Source: Thermomonas sp.
Lineage (GTDB): Bacteria; Pseudomonadota; Gammaproteobacteria; Xanthomonadales; Xanthomonadaceae
Length of the DNA stretch: 43,211 nucleotides
Assembly: GCA_020692565.1 (NCBI GenBank)
Contig: JAIMKJ010000031.1
Span: 1 to 43,211 of the forward strand
Reading direction: 5' to 3'
Of the stretch, positions 1-13,209 are shown one piece after another (positions within the stretch are counted from its first letter, which is position 1; every line of letters begins with the position of its first letter). Below the pieces are notes generated by a model. It was not told the DNA's origin, ran no database searches, and saw only the letters and a program-made list of their open reading frames with translations. Both the position numbers and the translations under genes were made by a program.

Positions 1-1022
1 CGGCGCCTGCCGCTGCCGCGCCGGCCACCGCTGCGCCGATGGGCGCCGGCTCGCCGCCGGTGCGCTTCGAAGCCGATGCGGTGCTGCCCGAGAAAGTCCC
101 GTACGCCAGCCCGGCGGTGCGCCTGTTCGCGCGCGAACTCGGCGTCGATCTGGCCCGCGTCGCCGGCAGCGCCCGCGGTGGCCGCATCAGCAAGGAAGAC
201 GTGCAGCAGTTCGTCAAATCCGCACTCCAGGGCGGGGTTGCAGGAGCCGCTGCAGGAGGGGCTTCGGCCCCGATGGGCGGCGGCCTCAACCTCCTGCCCT
301 GGCCCAAGATCGATTTCTCCAGATTCGGCGAGATCGAAACCCGCGAACTCCCGCGGATCAAGAAGATCTCCGGCGCCAACCTCGCACGCAACTGGGCGAT
401 GATCCCGCACGTCACCCAGCACGACGATGCCGACATCACGCATCTGGAAGAACTGCGCGTCGCGTTGAACAAAGAGAACGAGAAGGCCGGCATCAAGCTG
501 ACGATGCTCGCGTTCCTGATGAAAGCGGTGACCTCCGCGCTGCAGAAATATCCCGACTTCAACGCTTCGCTCGATGCCGATGGCGGCACCCTGGTGCTGA
601 AGAAATATGTCCACATCGGTTTCGCCGCCGACACGCCGAACGGCCTCGTGGTGCCGGTGGTGCGCGACGTCGACAAGAAGGGCGTGATCCAGATCGCGCA
701 GGAAACCGGAGAGCTCGCGAAGAAAGCCCGCGACGGCAAACTCGGCCCGGCCGAGATGAGCGGTGGTTGCTTCTCGATCAGCTCGCTCGGCGGCATCGGC
801 GGCACCAGCTTCACGCCGATCGTCAACGCGCCGGAAGTCGCGATCCTCGGCGTCTCCAAGTCCGCGATCAAACCGGTCTGGGACGGCAAGCAGTTCGCGC
901 CGCGCCTGATCCTGCCGCTGTCGCTGTCCTACGATCATCGCGTGATCGACGGCGCGTCCGCCGCGCGCTTCACCGCATATCTGGCGCAGTTGCTCGGCGA
1001 TATGCGCCGCGTGCTGCTGTAA
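1..1022 (+). CDS. aceF: Dihydrolipoyllysine acetyltransferase (PDH E2), 3' part
   Basis: This is the core subunit of pyruvate dehydrogenase, which transfers acetyl groups from lipoyl-lysine to CoA. The 5' end lies outside the window; reading frame 3 is open from the first codon and begins in an Ala/Pro-rich linker. Next comes a peripheral subunit-binding domain (about nt 95-225, [13 protein letters not shown]...GRISKEDV), which docks E1/E3. A Gly/Ala linker and the catalytic acetyltransferase domain follow (about nt 300-1022), ending with the active-site motif YDHRVIDG at about nt 930-953. It is 4 nt from the following MscS gene and upstream of lpd, so the E2 and E3 genes flank the channel gene. 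The second linker contains a copy of a dispersed repeat (separate entry). Identity is secure; only the N-terminal lipoyl part is missing. Confidence 0.95.
   Translation, partial: APAAAAPATAAPMGAGSPPVRFEADAVLPEKVPYASPAVRLFARELGVDLARVAGSARGGRISKEDVQQFVKSALQGGVAGAAAGGASAPMGGGLNLLPWPKIDFSRFGEIETRELPRIKKISGANLARNWAMIPHVTQHDDADITHLEELRVALNKENEKAGIKLTMLAFLMKAVTSALQKYPDFNASLDADGGTLVLKKYVHIGFAADTPNGLVVPVVRDVDKKGVIQIAQETGELAKKARDGKLGPAEMSGGCFSISSLGGIGGTSFTPIVNAPEVAILGVSKSAIKPVWDGKQFAPRLILPLSLSYDHRVIDGASAARFTAYLAQLLGDMRRVLL
251..273 (+). repeat. Dispersed GGAGGGGCTTC-GGCCCCGA repeat inside the aceF linker
   Basis: A unit reading GCAGGAGGGGCTTCGGCCCC, then GA, lies inside the coding sequence between the subunit-binding and catalytic domains. 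It matches the intergenic repeats at 13806-13952 and 17855-17940 apart from an A/G change in the loop. In frame it encodes Ala/Gly-rich linker (AGGASAP), so the insertion is tolerated. Confidence 0.7.
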
Positions 1023-1026
1023 TTCG

Positions 1027-2154
1027 ATGACCGCACCCGCGACGGGCGGCAGACTCGCGAGCGTCGGCGATGCTGCGCAGGATGCGGCCAATCGCGGTAT
1101 CGCCGATGTCGAGTCGCTGTTGGCCTACAAGCTGCTGAAGTCCGGCGGCCTGGACATCACCATCGGTGGCCTGATCGCCGCGGCGCTGGCGATCATCGTC
1201 GCCTGGGCGATATCCGTGTTGGTGCGCCGCGCGATCCGTCGTTACGCCGGCCGCCACGCCAACGCCAATCCAGCGGCGCTCTACACCGTGTCCCGCGTCG
1301 TCCATTACGTGCTGCTCGCGCTCGGCGCGTTGATCGCGCTGGATGTGGCTGGGGTCCCGATCGCCAAGTTGTCGATCTTCGCCGGCGCCATCGGCGTTGG
1401 CCTCGGTTTCGGTCTGCAGGCGATCTTCAGCAATTTCGTGTCCGGCCTGATCCTGCTGTTCGATCGTTCGCTCAAGGTCGGCGATTTCGTCGAACTCGAG
1501 TCCGGCGTCCACGGCGAGGTGCGCGACATCAAGATCCGCGCCACCCGCATCACCACCAACGACAACATCGATATTCTGGTCCCCAATTCCGAGTTCGTCG
1601 CCGGGCGGGTGGTGAACTGGACCCTGCGCGACGGCTCCCGTCGGATGCGTATTCCTTTCGGTGTGGCTTATGGCGCCGCGAAGGAAACGGTCAAGCAGGC
1701 GGCGCTGGAGGCCGCGGCCGAGGTTCCGTTCACCGGGGCGCTCGAAGGCGCCCGCAGGCCTCAGGTCTGGCTGGTGGCGTTCGGCGATAGCAGCCTGAAC
1801 TTCGAACTGGTGGTCTGGCTCACCGCCGAAGCCACCAAGCGGCCCGGCGCGGTCAAGGCGGCGTATCTGTGGGCGCTGCACAGCGCGCTTGAGCGCCACG
1901 GGATCGAGATTCCGTTCCCGCAGCAGGATCTGCACGTGCGCAGCCTGTTCGGCCATCACGGCGACGATGCCATCGCGCTGTTGCGCGCGATCGCCGCCGG
2001 AGAGGGCATCGAACCGCCGGCGCGGCCGGTACCCGAGCGACCCGCCCTGGCCGCGACGAACGATGCTGTGCAGGACGTCGAAAACGAAATCGCGCGCGAA
2101 GCCTGCGCGCAGTCCGAGGCGCCGCCGGACGGCCGCGCCCGCCCCGAACAATAG
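1027..2154 (+). CDS. MscS-family mechanosensitive ion channel
   Basis: Predicted 375-aa inner-membrane channel of the small-conductance mechanosensitive family, which releases solutes on hypo-osmotic shock. Hydrophobic segments lie at about residues 45-66, 90-108 and 113-145. The last is the Gly/Ala-rich pore helix (GAIGVGLGFGLQAIFSNFVSG), followed directly by the family's beta domain (KVGDFVELESGVHGEV, IKIRATRITTNDN, VPNSEFV). A Pro/Ala-rich tail of about 40 residues ends the protein. It starts 4 nt after the aceF stop and ends 19 nt before lpd, so it is probably co-transcribed with the pyruvate dehydrogenase genes. No functional link to that complex is evident. Family call is firm; the gated solute is unknown. 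Confidence 0.9.
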   Translation: MTAPATGGRLASVGDAAQDAANRGIADVESLLAYKLLKSGGLDITIGGLIAAALAIIVAWAISVLVRRAIRRYAGRHANANPAALYTVSRVVHYVLLALGALIALDVAGVPIAKLSIFAGAIGVGLGFGLQAIFSNFVSGLILLFDRSLKVGDFVELESGVHGEVRDIKIRATRITTNDNIDILVPNSEFVAGRVVNWTLRDGSRRMRIPFGVAYGAAKETVKQAALEAAAEVPFTGALEGARRPQVWLVAFGDSSLNFELVVWLTAEATKRPGAVKAAYLWALHSALERHGIEIPFPQQDLHVRSLFGHHGDDAIALLRAIAAGEGIEPPARPVPERPALAATNDAVQDVENEIAREACAQSEAPPDGRARPEQ

Positions 2155-2173
2155 AATCGAGCAGGAGAGAGCG

Positions 2174-3973
2174 ATGTCCCAGCGGGTCGATGTGAAAGTG
2201 CCGGATATCGGCGATTTCGATGGCATTCCGGTGATCGAGATCCTGGTGGCGGTAGGCGACACCGTCGCCAAGGATCAGGGGCTGGTGACGCTGGAATCCG
2301 ACAAGGCGACGATGGAAGTGCCGTCGTCCGCCGCGGGCGTGGTGAAGGAGCTCAAGGTCAAGCTGGGCGACAGTGTGTCGGAGGGGAGCGTGATCGCGGT
2401 TCTGGAGGCCGAAAGCTCTGCTTCCCTTGAAGGTGCCCGCAGGGCGGATGAGGGTAAGCAGCAGGCAAGCGTTGCAGATCTGCGCGAAACCGGACCTTCA
2501 CCCGCTGCTGCGCAGCGACCTCTTCCGGCGGGAGAGGTCAAAGCCGCCACCGGCCGCAAAGCCGACATCGAATGCCGCATGCTCGTCCTCGGTGCCGGTC
2601 CCGGTGGTTACACCGCTGCGTTCCGCAGCGCCGATCTCGGCCTCGACACCGTGCTGGTCGAGCGCTACGCCGCGCTCGGCGGCGTCTGTCTCAATGTCGG
2701 CTGCATTCCGTCCAAGGCGCTGCTGCATGCCGCCAACGTGATCGACGAAGCCGCGCACGCGAAGGACTACGGCATCGACTTCGGCACGCCGAAGATCGCG
2801 CTGGATACGCTGCGCGGTTACAAGGAAAAAGTCGTTGGCCAGCTCACCAAGGGCCTCGCCGGCATGTCCAAACAGCGCAAGGTGCGGGTGGTGCAGGGCA
2901 GCGGCAGGTTCGTGTCGCCGAACGAGTTGGAAGTGCAGGGCGACGCCGGCATCCAGCTGATCCGCTTCGAACACTGCATCATCGCAGCCGGTTCGCAGCC
3001 GGTGAAGCTGCCGGCGTTCCCCTGGGACGACGCGCGGGTGATGGATTCGACCGACGCGCTGGAACTGAAGGACATTCCGAAGAGCCTGCTGGTGGTCGGC
3101 GGCGGCATCATCGGCCTGGAAATGGCGACGGTGTACCGTGCGCTGGGCAGCGCGGTGACCGTGGTCGAGTTCATGGACCAGATCATGCCCGGCACCGATA
3201 CCGACCTGATCAAGCCGCTCGCCGACCGCCTGAAGAAGCAGGGCGTCGCGATCCATCTCAAAACCAGGGTCACCGAAGCCAAGGCGACCAAGGCCGGCAT
3301 CGTCTGCGGTTTCGACGGCGCCAGCATTCCGGCCAACGACACCTACGACCGCGTGCTGGTCGCCGTCGGCCGCACGCCGAACGGCAACAGGATCGATGCC
3401 GACAAGGCCGGTGTCGCGGTCACTGAGCGTGGCTTCATCAACGTCGACCGGCAGATGCGCACCAATGTGCCGCACATCTTCGCGATCGGCGACATCATCG
3501 GCCAGCCGATGCTGGCGCATAAGGCGACCCACGAGGGCAAGCTCGCGGCCGAAGTCGCCGCCGGCGAAAAGAAGGAGTGGGTCGCGCGGGTGATCCCGTC
3601 GGTGGCCTACACCGACCCGGAAATCGCCTGGGTCGGCATCACCGAGACCGAAGCGAAGGCCAAGGGCCTGAAGGTCGGCGTCGGCAAGTTCCCGTGGGCC
3701 GCGTCGGGCCGCGCCATCGGCATCGGCCGCACCGAAGGCTTCACCAAGCTGATCTTCGACGAAGCCAGTCATCGCATCGTCGGCGGCGGCATCGTCGGCG
3801 TGCATGCCGGCGACCTGATCGCCGAAGTCACGCTGGCGATCGAGATGGGCTGCGAGGTCGCCGACATCGGTCACACCATCCACCCGCACCCCACGCTCAG
3901 CGAATCGGTGGGCATGGCGGCAGAGGTGTTCGACGGCACGATCACCGATCTGTACATCCCCAAGAAGAAATGA
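2174..3973 (+). CDS. lpd: Dihydrolipoyl dehydrogenase (E3) with N-terminal lipoyl domain
   Basis: Flavoprotein that reoxidises dihydrolipoyl groups of the pyruvate dehydrogenase complex with NAD+. The ATG at 2174 follows AGGAGAG at about 2162-2168 and gives 599 aa. A longer in-frame ORF upstream is ignored because it overlaps the channel gene. Residues 1-80 form a biotinyl/lipoyl domain with the lipoylated lysine in ESDKATMEV (K44). The FAD-binding motif is GAGPGG near residue 138, the redox disulfide is C172-C177 in GGVCLNVGCIPSK, and the NAD-binding motif is VVGGGIIGLE. The C-terminal active-site His lies in HTIHPHPTLSE. Fusion of a lipoyl domain to E3 is known in several proteobacteria. 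The linker (about residues 82-122) is unusual because it is encoded by repeat-like DNA. Confidence 0.96.
   Translation: MSQRVDVKVPDIGDFDGIPVIEILVAVGDTVAKDQGLVTLESDKATMEVPSSAAGVVKELKVKLGDSVSEGSVIAVLEAESSASLEGARRADEGKQQASVADLRETGPSPAAAQRPLPAGEVKAATGRKADIECRMLVLGAGPGGYTAAFRSADLGLDTVLVERYAALGGVCLNVGCIPSKALLHAANVIDEAAHAKDYGIDFGTPKIALDTLRGYKEKVVGQLTKGLAGMSKQRKVRVVQGSGRFVSPNELEVQGDAGIQLIRFEHCIIAAGSQPVKLPAFPWDDARVMDSTDALELKDIPKSLLVVGGGIIGLEMATVYRALGSAVTVVEFMDQIMPGTDTDLIKPLADRLKKQGVAIHLKTRVTEAKATKAGIVCGFDGASIPANDTYDRVLVAVGRTPNGNRIDADKAGVAVTERGFINVDRQMRTNVPHIFAIGDIIGQPMLAHKATHEGKLAAEVAAGEKKEWVARVIPSVAYTDPEIAWVGITETEAKAKGLKVGVGKFPWAASGRAIGIGRTEGFTKLIFDEASHRIVGGGIVGVHAGDLIAEVTLAIEMGCEVADIGHTIHPHPTLSESVGMAAEVFDGTITDLYIPKKK
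2417..2539 (+). repeat. Intergenic-type repeat domesticated in the lpd linker
   Basis: The linker between the lipoyl and FAD domains reads like a palindromic intergenic element: a GCCCGCAGGGCGGATGAGGG stretch, then CACCCGCTGCTGCGCAGC, then an inverted repeat GACCTCT (2517-2523) / AGAGGTC (2533-2539). The reverse strand gives the SPAGRGR...AAGEGP reading often seen when such elements are translated. It stays in frame with lpd. Confidence 0.5.
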
Positions 3974-3985
3974 TCGACATCTCCG

Positions 3986-4053
3986 GTAGAGCGGAGCAAA
4001 GCTCCGCTACGCCGCATCCGGAGAAGTTGCAGCGGAGCTTCGCTCCGCTCTAC
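3986..4053. repeat. Paired palindromic repeat after lpd
   Basis: GTAGAGCGGAGC at 3986-3997 pairs with GCTCCGCTCTAC at 4042-4053. Each half also forms its own hairpin (GCGGAGC-AAA-GCTCCGC and AGCGGAGC-TT-CGCTCCGCT). This paired-REP layout sits 12 nt after the lpd stop and may stabilise or end the transcript. It has no U-run. Confidence 0.75.
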
Positions 4054-4082
4054 GCGATGCTTTGTTTGGGCGACACTGCAGC

Positions 4083-4125
4083 CGACCGGGGTTGTCGACG
4101 CCATCGGCTTCAACAACCCCGGTCG
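4083..4125 (-). terminator. Hairpin downstream of the beta-barrel gene
   Basis: A 13-bp inverted repeat, CGACCGGGGTTGT / ACAACCCCGGTCG, with a 17-nt loop. It lies 21 nt beyond the stop of the minus-strand gene ending at 4146 and between convergent genes. There is no U-tract on either side, so it may be a weak or bidirectional terminator or another repeat. Confidence 0.45.
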
Positions 4126-4145
4126 AACCTCGAAACGATCGAAGC

Positions 4146-4967
4146 TTAAAAGGCGAAGGTGACGCCGGCGATCGGGCCGTGGAAGCGCTGCTCGAAGCCG
4201 ATCCGGCCATCGTCGAGCTCGCGGGTGACGTCGAGATCGAACCAGTCGTATCCGGCGAAAATGCCGAACTTCGGCGTGAAACGGTATTCCACCAGCGCAT
4301 TGGCGCGGGTGATATCGCCGTCGTAGTCGCCGAAATCGCCCCAGTCCGCGTCCAGATACTGTGCCTGCGCGATGACCCGCCAGCGGCCGTCGGCGGTATT
4401 GGCCGAGATGCGCGCGCCGACCACCGGCGCGGTGCCGCGTTCGCTCTCGCGGACCCGGAAGCTGTCGTCGCCGGATTCGCCGCGCAACGTCCCGCGCAGG
4501 CCGGCGGTCTCGGCGCCCACCTGCAGGCCGAAACCGAAGGTCGGGGTTTCGACCAGCCCGTAGTCGTACACCACGCTGCCCAGATCGAAGCGGGTGTCCA
4601 GATCGACGCGCGACCCGGCCGGGAAGGTGGTGCCGTCGAAGGTCACGTCCTCGTCAAGCGAAGCGTCGTTGCCGGCGTCGTAGCGGAAATAGTTGAAGTG
4701 GATGCGGTGGCGTTCGGCGAAGCGGAACGTGCCTTCGATGCGCGGCACGATGTCGTCGCCGATGTCGAAGCGATCGCTGTCGTAGTCGTAGGTGTCGCCG
4801 GCGAACTCGGCGCGACCGGTGATCCGGCTTTCGGCGTCGGCCTGCATGGCGCCCAGGCGCAGGGTGAAGCGGTCGTCGTCGGCGTATGCGGCCGAAGCGA
4901 AGGCGGCAAGGCCGGAACACAGTCCGATGGCGAGCAGGTGTCGATGTGTCTTCATGGCGGGGGTCAT
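4146..4967 (-). CDS. Outer-membrane beta-barrel protein
   Basis: Predicted 273-aa exported protein. A signal peptide (MTPAMKTHRH then a hydrophobic stretch ending ASAAYA) precedes DDDRFTLRLGAM. The rest alternates polar and hydrophobic residues in short strands rich in Asp, Tyr and Phe (TYDYDSDRFDIGDD, RIHFNYFRYDAG, YDGDITRANALVEYRF). It ends in GVTFAF, the C-terminal aromatic strand expected for BAM-dependent barrels. The ATG at 4967 is preferred over the internal ATG at 4955 because GAAGAG lies 8 nt upstream of it. The cargo or role is not identifiable from sequence. It stands alone between lpd (convergent) and a small membrane protein gene upstream. Confidence 0.85.
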   Translation of the reverse strand: MTPAMKTHRHLLAIGLCSGLAAFASAAYADDDRFTLRLGAMQADAESRITGRAEFAGDTYDYDSDRFDIGDDIVPRIEGTFRFAERHRIHFNYFRYDAGNDASLDEDVTFDGTTFPAGSRVDLDTRFDLGSVVYDYGLVETPTFGFGLQVGAETAGLRGTLRGESGDDSFRVRESERGTAPVVGARISANTADGRWRVIAQAQYLDADWGDFGDYDGDITRANALVEYRFTPKFGIFAGYDWFDLDVTRELDDGRIGFEQRFHGPIAGVTFAF

Positions 4968-5238
4968 GGCGGAATCTCTTCGTGGTGGGGGAATGGTGAG
5001 CGCGACGACGCGCGCGTCGTCCGCCGTGGCTGACCCATTAGCGAAGCGATTCGATGAAGGAAAAGTGAAACGGCAGACCGCATTGCGCGCTGCGCTCGGG
5101 CTGGCACGATGCACGATCCCGGCGGCCCGCATCGTTACCGGTTTCGACGCGGATGCGATGGGTGCGATAGGGGCGTGGCATGGTGTTCTGCATGATCGGT
5201 CGGCCGTCCCGGGAGCCGCGACCGGCGCAGACCGGCGC

Positions 5239-5275
5239 AAAAAAGACGAAGCCCCGGCTTGGGGCCGGGGCTTCG
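5239..5275 (-). terminator. Rho-independent terminator (minus strand)
   Basis: A 12-bp GC-rich stem (CGAAGCCCCGGC / GCCGGGGCTTCG, arms 5247-5258 and 5264-5275) with a 5-nt loop. On the minus strand it is followed by GTC and six T residues (5244-5239). It lies about 90 nt past the stop of the small membrane protein gene ending at 5365. The stretch 4968-5238 between this site and the barrel gene holds no convincing gene and should carry the barrel gene's promoter. Confidence 0.85.
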
Positions 5276-5364
5276 GAACCTGCTGTCGCCGAGGGTCGAC
5301 GAGGAAGGAGCGTCGCAGGTGCAGACGATGGACCGGGACTGCTGGCGGAAGTTCCCGCCCGGGC

Positions 5365-5562
5365 TCAGGCCCGCAGTGGGATCCCGGGTCGGCGGGCTTC
5401 GATCCGCTTCCACAGCTTTTCGTGAAAATGGAACACCACGGTGTTGCAGGCCGGCTCGACCAGCGCCAGCGCCCCGCCGACCCAGGGGTCGCCGGTCATC
5501 GCATAGCCGACGGCGAAGGCCACGCCCATGTGCAGGCCGGCAAAGCTGAGGGTTTTGGCCAT
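5365..5562 (-). CDS. DUF2061-like small membrane protein
   Basis: A 65-aa protein, MAKTLSFAGLHMGVAFAVGY..., with two short hydrophobic segments (about residues 7-22 and 28-41) and a polar C-terminus containing VFHFHEKLWKRIE. The length, the hydrophobic pair and the HF.HEk.W motif resemble the DUF2061 family of predicted inner-membrane proteins. No biochemical role is established for that family. The ATG at 5562 follows AAGAAGTGAG at a suitable distance. The gene has its own terminator and is divergent from the atp operon. Confidence 0.75.
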   Translation of the reverse strand: MAKTLSFAGLHMGVAFAVGYAMTGDPWVGGALALVEPACNTVVFHFHEKLWKRIEARRPGIPLRA

Positions 5563-5689
5563 GTCGGGCTCACTTCTTAAGGGTGTGTCGCCAGCATCCA
5601 CCCGCCGCGCGCGTAGGGGAAATCGTTTTTTGCGACCGGATCGATGGTTTTGGCCTATCGCCGCCGGTACCGATCCGGACGCGCCGCGG

Positions 5690-5719
5690 TTGCCCCGCAA
5701 AACCCCGGACTGTTATACT
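5690..5719 (+). promoter_or_regulatory. Probable sigma-70 promoter of the atp operon
   Basis: TTGCCC (5690-5695), an 18-nt spacer and TATACT (5714-5719) lie about 86 nt upstream of the chosen atpI start. This is the best -35/-10 pair in the spacer. It is inferred by eye and untested. Confidence 0.55.
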
Positions 5720-5805
5720 TTTACGGCTTCGCGGGGTGGTTTTCGTTCACAAACACGATCTTGTGGCCGCTCACCCCGGCGTTTCCGCCAACTCCCGGGT
5801 GCCGC

Positions 5806-7400
<1,595 letters not shown>

Positions 7401-7459
7401 TCAAGCAACCCGGTCTTGGCTAGCGTCGGCGCTTCGCGTGCCGACGCCAGGAGTACGTC

Positions 7460-7930
7460 ATGGATATCAATCTCACTTTCATCGTCCAGGGCTTCGCGTT
7501 CTTCGCGGTCGCCTGGCTGGTGATGAAGTTCGGCTGGCCGAACATCATCGCCGCCATCGAAGAGCGCCAGCAGAAAATCGCTGACGGTCTCGCTGCCGCC
7601 GACAATGCGCAGAAGAACCTCGCTCAGGCCGAAGAAAAGGTCAACGAAGAACTGAAGCTCGCCCGCACCAAGGCCAACGAGATCATCGACCAGGCCCACC
7701 AGCGCGCGAACCAGATCATCGATCAGGCCAAGAATGACGCCGTTGCCGAAGCCAACCGGCAGAAGGCGCTGGCCGAGGCCGAAATCGCCGCTGCCGCCAA
7801 TCGCGCCAAGGAAGATCTGCGCAAGCAGGTGTCCTTCCTGGCCGTGAGCGGCGCCGAGAAGCTGCTGAAGCGCGAGATCGACGCCAACGCCCACAAGGCG
7901 CTGATCGACGAACTCGCCGCCCAGCTGTGA
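7460..7930 (+). CDS. atpF: ATP synthase F0 subunit b
   Basis: The 156-aa peripheral stalk subunit. One N-terminal membrane helix ([22 protein letters not shown]) is followed by a long Ala/Glu/Lys/Gln-rich coiled coil (about residues 30-130) that dimerises and reaches F1. The end ([23 protein letters not shown]) binds the delta subunit. Length equals that of E. coli b. AGGAG precedes the ATG. It is 59 nt after atpE and 16 nt before atpH. Confidence 0.96.
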   Translation: MDINLTFIVQGFAFFAVAWLVMKFGWPNIIAAIEERQQKIADGLAAADNAQKNLAQAEEKVNEELKLARTKANEIIDQAHQRANQIIDQAKNDAVAEANRQKALAEAEIAAAANRAKEDLRKQVSFLAVSGAEKLLKREIDANAHKALIDELAAQL

Positions 7931-7946
7931 CGGGACGAACCGACCG

Positions 7947-8504
7947 ATGAGCCAGGCTCTCACCCTCGCACGCCCCTACGCCCGCGCCGCGTACGCGATC
8001 GCCCGCGATGCGGGTGCCACCCTGTCGTGGTCCGACTCGCTGGCCTTCGCATCGCGCGTCGCCGCCGATCCGCGCGTGCAGTCGCTGCTCGGTCATCCGC
8101 AGCTCGATCGCGGCGACGCGGTTGCCCTGCTGTCGCCGCCGGTCGGCAACAGTGTGGACAGCGCGGATCTGTTCGGCAACGACCTGTTCAGCAATTTCCT
8201 CGCGCTGCTGGCCGACAACCGCCGGCTTCCGCTGCTGCCGGAAATCGCCGGGCTCTTCGAGGAGCTGCGCGCGGATGCCGAACGCATCGTCAAGGCCCGG
8301 ATCACCTCGGCCACGGCGATGCCGGCGGCCGAAGTCGAGAGCATCAAGATCGCGTTGAAGCGCCGCTTCGGTCGCGAGGTCGAACTCGAAACCGCGGTCG
8401 ACGCCAGCCTGATCGGCGGCGCGGTGATCGACGCCGGCGATGTGGTCATCGACGGTTCGCTCAAGAACAAGCTTTCGCGGTTGCAGACGGCTCTGGCGCA
8501 CTGA
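7947..8504 (+). CDS. atpH: ATP synthase F1 subunit delta
   Basis: The 185-aa stator subunit joining the b dimer to the top of the alpha/beta hexamer. It has the typical start LARPYARAAYAIARD, a helical N-terminal domain with LLADNRRLPLLPEIAGLFEEL, and the C-terminal signature VELETAVDASLIGGAVIDAGDVVIDGSLK. The N-terminus is preceded by a weak ribosome site, consistent with coupling to atpF 16 nt upstream. A palindromic repeat starts 8 nt after its stop. Confidence 0.95.
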   Translation: MSQALTLARPYARAAYAIARDAGATLSWSDSLAFASRVAADPRVQSLLGHPQLDRGDAVALLSPPVGNSVDSADLFGNDLFSNFLALLADNRRLPLLPEIAGLFEELRADAERIVKARITSATAMPAAEVESIKIALKRRFGREVELETAVDASLIGGAVIDAGDVVIDGSLKNKLSRLQTALAH

Positions 8505-8511
8505 ACACGAT

Positions 8512-8600
8512 TGTAGGGTGGGCTTCATGCCCACCACCGCGACAACAAACCACTGCGATTCCTCGGGATTCGTAATGGTGGGCACCAGGCCCACCCTACA
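8512..8600. repeat. Palindromic repeat between atpH and atpA
   Basis: TGTAGGGTGGGC (8512-8523) and GCCCACCCTACA (8589-8600) are perfect inverted arms. Inner copies (GGGCTTCATGCCCACC, GGTGGGCACCAGGCCCACC) make two REP-like hairpins in tail-to-tail orientation. It fills nearly all the atpH-atpA spacer, 12 nt before the atpA start. Confidence 0.85.
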
Positions 8601-8612
8601 CAGGAAACAACC

Positions 8613-10163
<1,551 letters not shown>

Positions 10164-10171
10164 ACGTTCCA

Positions 10172-10255
10172 TAGGGTGGGCCCCTGGCCCACCGCTGCGG
10201 CGGACCGAGAGGTCGAAACGGCGGAAATCACGATGGTGGGCCAGGGCCCACCCTA
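10172..10255. repeat. Palindromic repeat between atpA and atpG
   Basis: TAGGGTGGGCCC (10172-10183) pairs with GGGCCCACCCTA (10244-10255). Each half is itself a hairpin around GGGCCC-CTGG-CCCACC. It has the same family and layout as the element before atpA and the one before atpC, beginning 8 nt after the atpA stop. Confidence 0.85.
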
Positions 10256-10268
10256 CGGGAAGAGAGAG

Positions 10269-11132
10269 ATGGCAGGCGGCAGAGAAATCAAAACCAAGAT
10301 CAAGTCGGTGCAGAACACCCGCAAGGTGACGCGCGCACTCGAAATGGTCTCGGCTTCCAAGATCCGCAAGGCGCAGGACCGCATGAAGGCCTCGCGTCCG
10401 TACGCGCGTGCGATGAAACAGGTCATCGGCCATCTCGCGCAGGCGAATTCCGAGTTCCAGCATCCGTATCTGGTCCAGCGCAAGGACATCAAGCGCGTCG
10501 GTTACGTCATCGTTTCTTCGGACCGCGGTCTGGCCGGCGGCCTCAACAACAATCTGTTCCGCAAGTTGCTTGGCGAAATCCGCAACTGGCAGCAGCAGGG
10601 CGTCGAAGTCGACGTGGTGACCATCGGTCAGAAGGCCACGGTGTTCTTCCGCCGGATCAAGATCGACATGCTCGCCTCGGTCACGCATCTGGGCGACATT
10701 CCGCACGTGGACCAACTGGTCGGCGTGATCAAGGTGATGCTGGACGCGTACAGCAGCGGCAAGGTCGACAAAGTGTTCCTGGTCTACAACGACTTCGTGA
10801 ACACCATGACCCAGCGCGCGGCGTTCGATCAGCTGCTGCCGTTGCCGGCCTCGGACACCGCGGTCGCCCGTCACGACTGGGATTACATCTACGAACCCGA
10901 TGCGCAGACCGTGCTGGAGCATGTGCTCACACGCTATATCGAGTCGCTGGTGTACCAGGCGGTGATGGAAAACGTCGCATCGGAACATGCGGCGCGCATG
11001 GTGGCGATGAAGGCCGCCAGCGACAACGCGACCAAGATGATCGGCAACCTGAATCTGATCTACAACAAGGCGCGTCAGGCCGCGATCACCCAGGAAATCT
11101 CCGAAATCGTCGGTGGTGCCGCGGCGGTCTGA
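10269..11132 (+). CDS. atpG: ATP synthase F1 subunit gamma
   Basis: The 287-aa central rotor shaft. The N-terminal helix [20 protein letters not shown]...[16 protein letters not shown] and the C-terminal helix ending [37 protein letters not shown] are the antiparallel coiled coil conserved in all gamma subunits. A Rossmann-like domain ([21 protein letters not shown]) lies between. The ATG at 10269 follows GGGAAGAGAGAG. The usual next gene, atpD, is separated from it by 650 nt holding an extra lipoprotein gene. Confidence 0.97.
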   Translation: MAGGREIKTKIKSVQNTRKVTRALEMVSASKIRKAQDRMKASRPYARAMKQVIGHLAQANSEFQHPYLVQRKDIKRVGYVIVSSDRGLAGGLNNNLFRKLLGEIRNWQQQGVEVDVVTIGQKATVFFRRIKIDMLASVTHLGDIPHVDQLVGVIKVMLDAYSSGKVDKVFLVYNDFVNTMTQRAAFDQLLPLPASDTAVARHDWDYIYEPDAQTVLEHVLTRYIESLVYQAVMENVASEHAARMVAMKAASDNATKMIGNLNLIYNKARQAAITQEISEIVGGAAAV

Positions 11133-11152
11133 AGCAAGATCAAGAGCTACAA

Positions 11153-11173
11153 GGCTTGCGCGATGCGCAAGCC
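11153..11173 (+). other. Perfect hairpin after atpG
   Basis: GGCTTGCGC-GAT-GCGCAAGCC is a 9-bp stem with a 3-nt loop, 20 nt past the atpG stop. No U-run follows, so it is more likely an mRNA-processing or stability element than a terminator. The rest of 11133-11297 holds no clear gene. Confidence 0.5.
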
Positions 11174-11297
11174 GGTGGTGAGCGGGTCGACGGCAGGCGA
11201 CTCGGAAGAGAATCGGCTCGTTGTATGGATGTCCCGGGCGAGCCGAACCCATGTGTGCCCTGCTCCGTCAATCCCAACGTATTACGAGAGAAACCAA

Positions 11298-11663
11298 ATG
11301 AAGAAGATCCTGTTCGCAATGATGCTCTGCGCTGCCGTCGTCGCCTGCAAGAAGGAAGAGGCTGCCGCTCCGGTCGACGCTGCTCCGGTCGACGCCGCTG
11401 CTGCTGACGCCGCCGCTGCCGCTGACGCCGCTGCTCCGGTCGAAGCGACCACTGCCGGCGCGCTTCCGGCGGCATGCGAAGAGTATTTCACGCGCGCCGA
11501 AGCCTGCTTCTCCAAGGCCGGCGCCGGCGGCGAAGCGATGAAGGGCGCGTTCGAACAGAGCCGCACCCAGATGGCCTCGGTCCCGTCCGATCAGATGGAA
11601 ATGGGTTGCAAGGCCGCCAACGATGCGTTCGCGCAGACGGCAGCAGCGCTGAAGTGCGAGTGA
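11298..11663 (+). CDS. Small Ala-rich lipoprotein inserted in the atp operon
   Basis: A 121-aa predicted lipoprotein. The N-terminus MKKILFAMMLCAAVVACKKEE has a short charged start, a hydrophobic core and a lipobox (VVAC, modified Cys at residue 17). A low-complexity Ala/Pro/Asp spacer follows (PVDAAPVDAAAADAA..., residues 25-55). The compact C-terminal domain has paired cysteines (CEEYFTRAEAC... and GCKAA...LKCE), likely two disulfides. This pattern resembles small periplasmic proteins annotated DUF5339, from memory only. No F1F0 role is known. It sits between atpG and atpD in the same orientation, with hairpins on both sides, so it may be expressed separately from its neighbours. Confidence 0.8.
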   Translation: MKKILFAMMLCAAVVACKKEEAAAPVDAAPVDAAAADAAAAADAAAPVEATTAGALPAACEEYFTRAEACFSKAGAGGEAMKGAFEQSRTQMASVPSDQMEMGCKAANDAFAQTAAALKCE

Positions 11664-11668
11664 TCTAA

Positions 11669-13201
<1,533 letters not shown>

Positions 13202-13209
13202 GCAGCTGT

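Noticed and set aside
4083..4125. tRNA or structured RNA between lpd and the barrel gene
   Set aside because: Only a single hairpin is present; there is no cloverleaf or CCA-like end.
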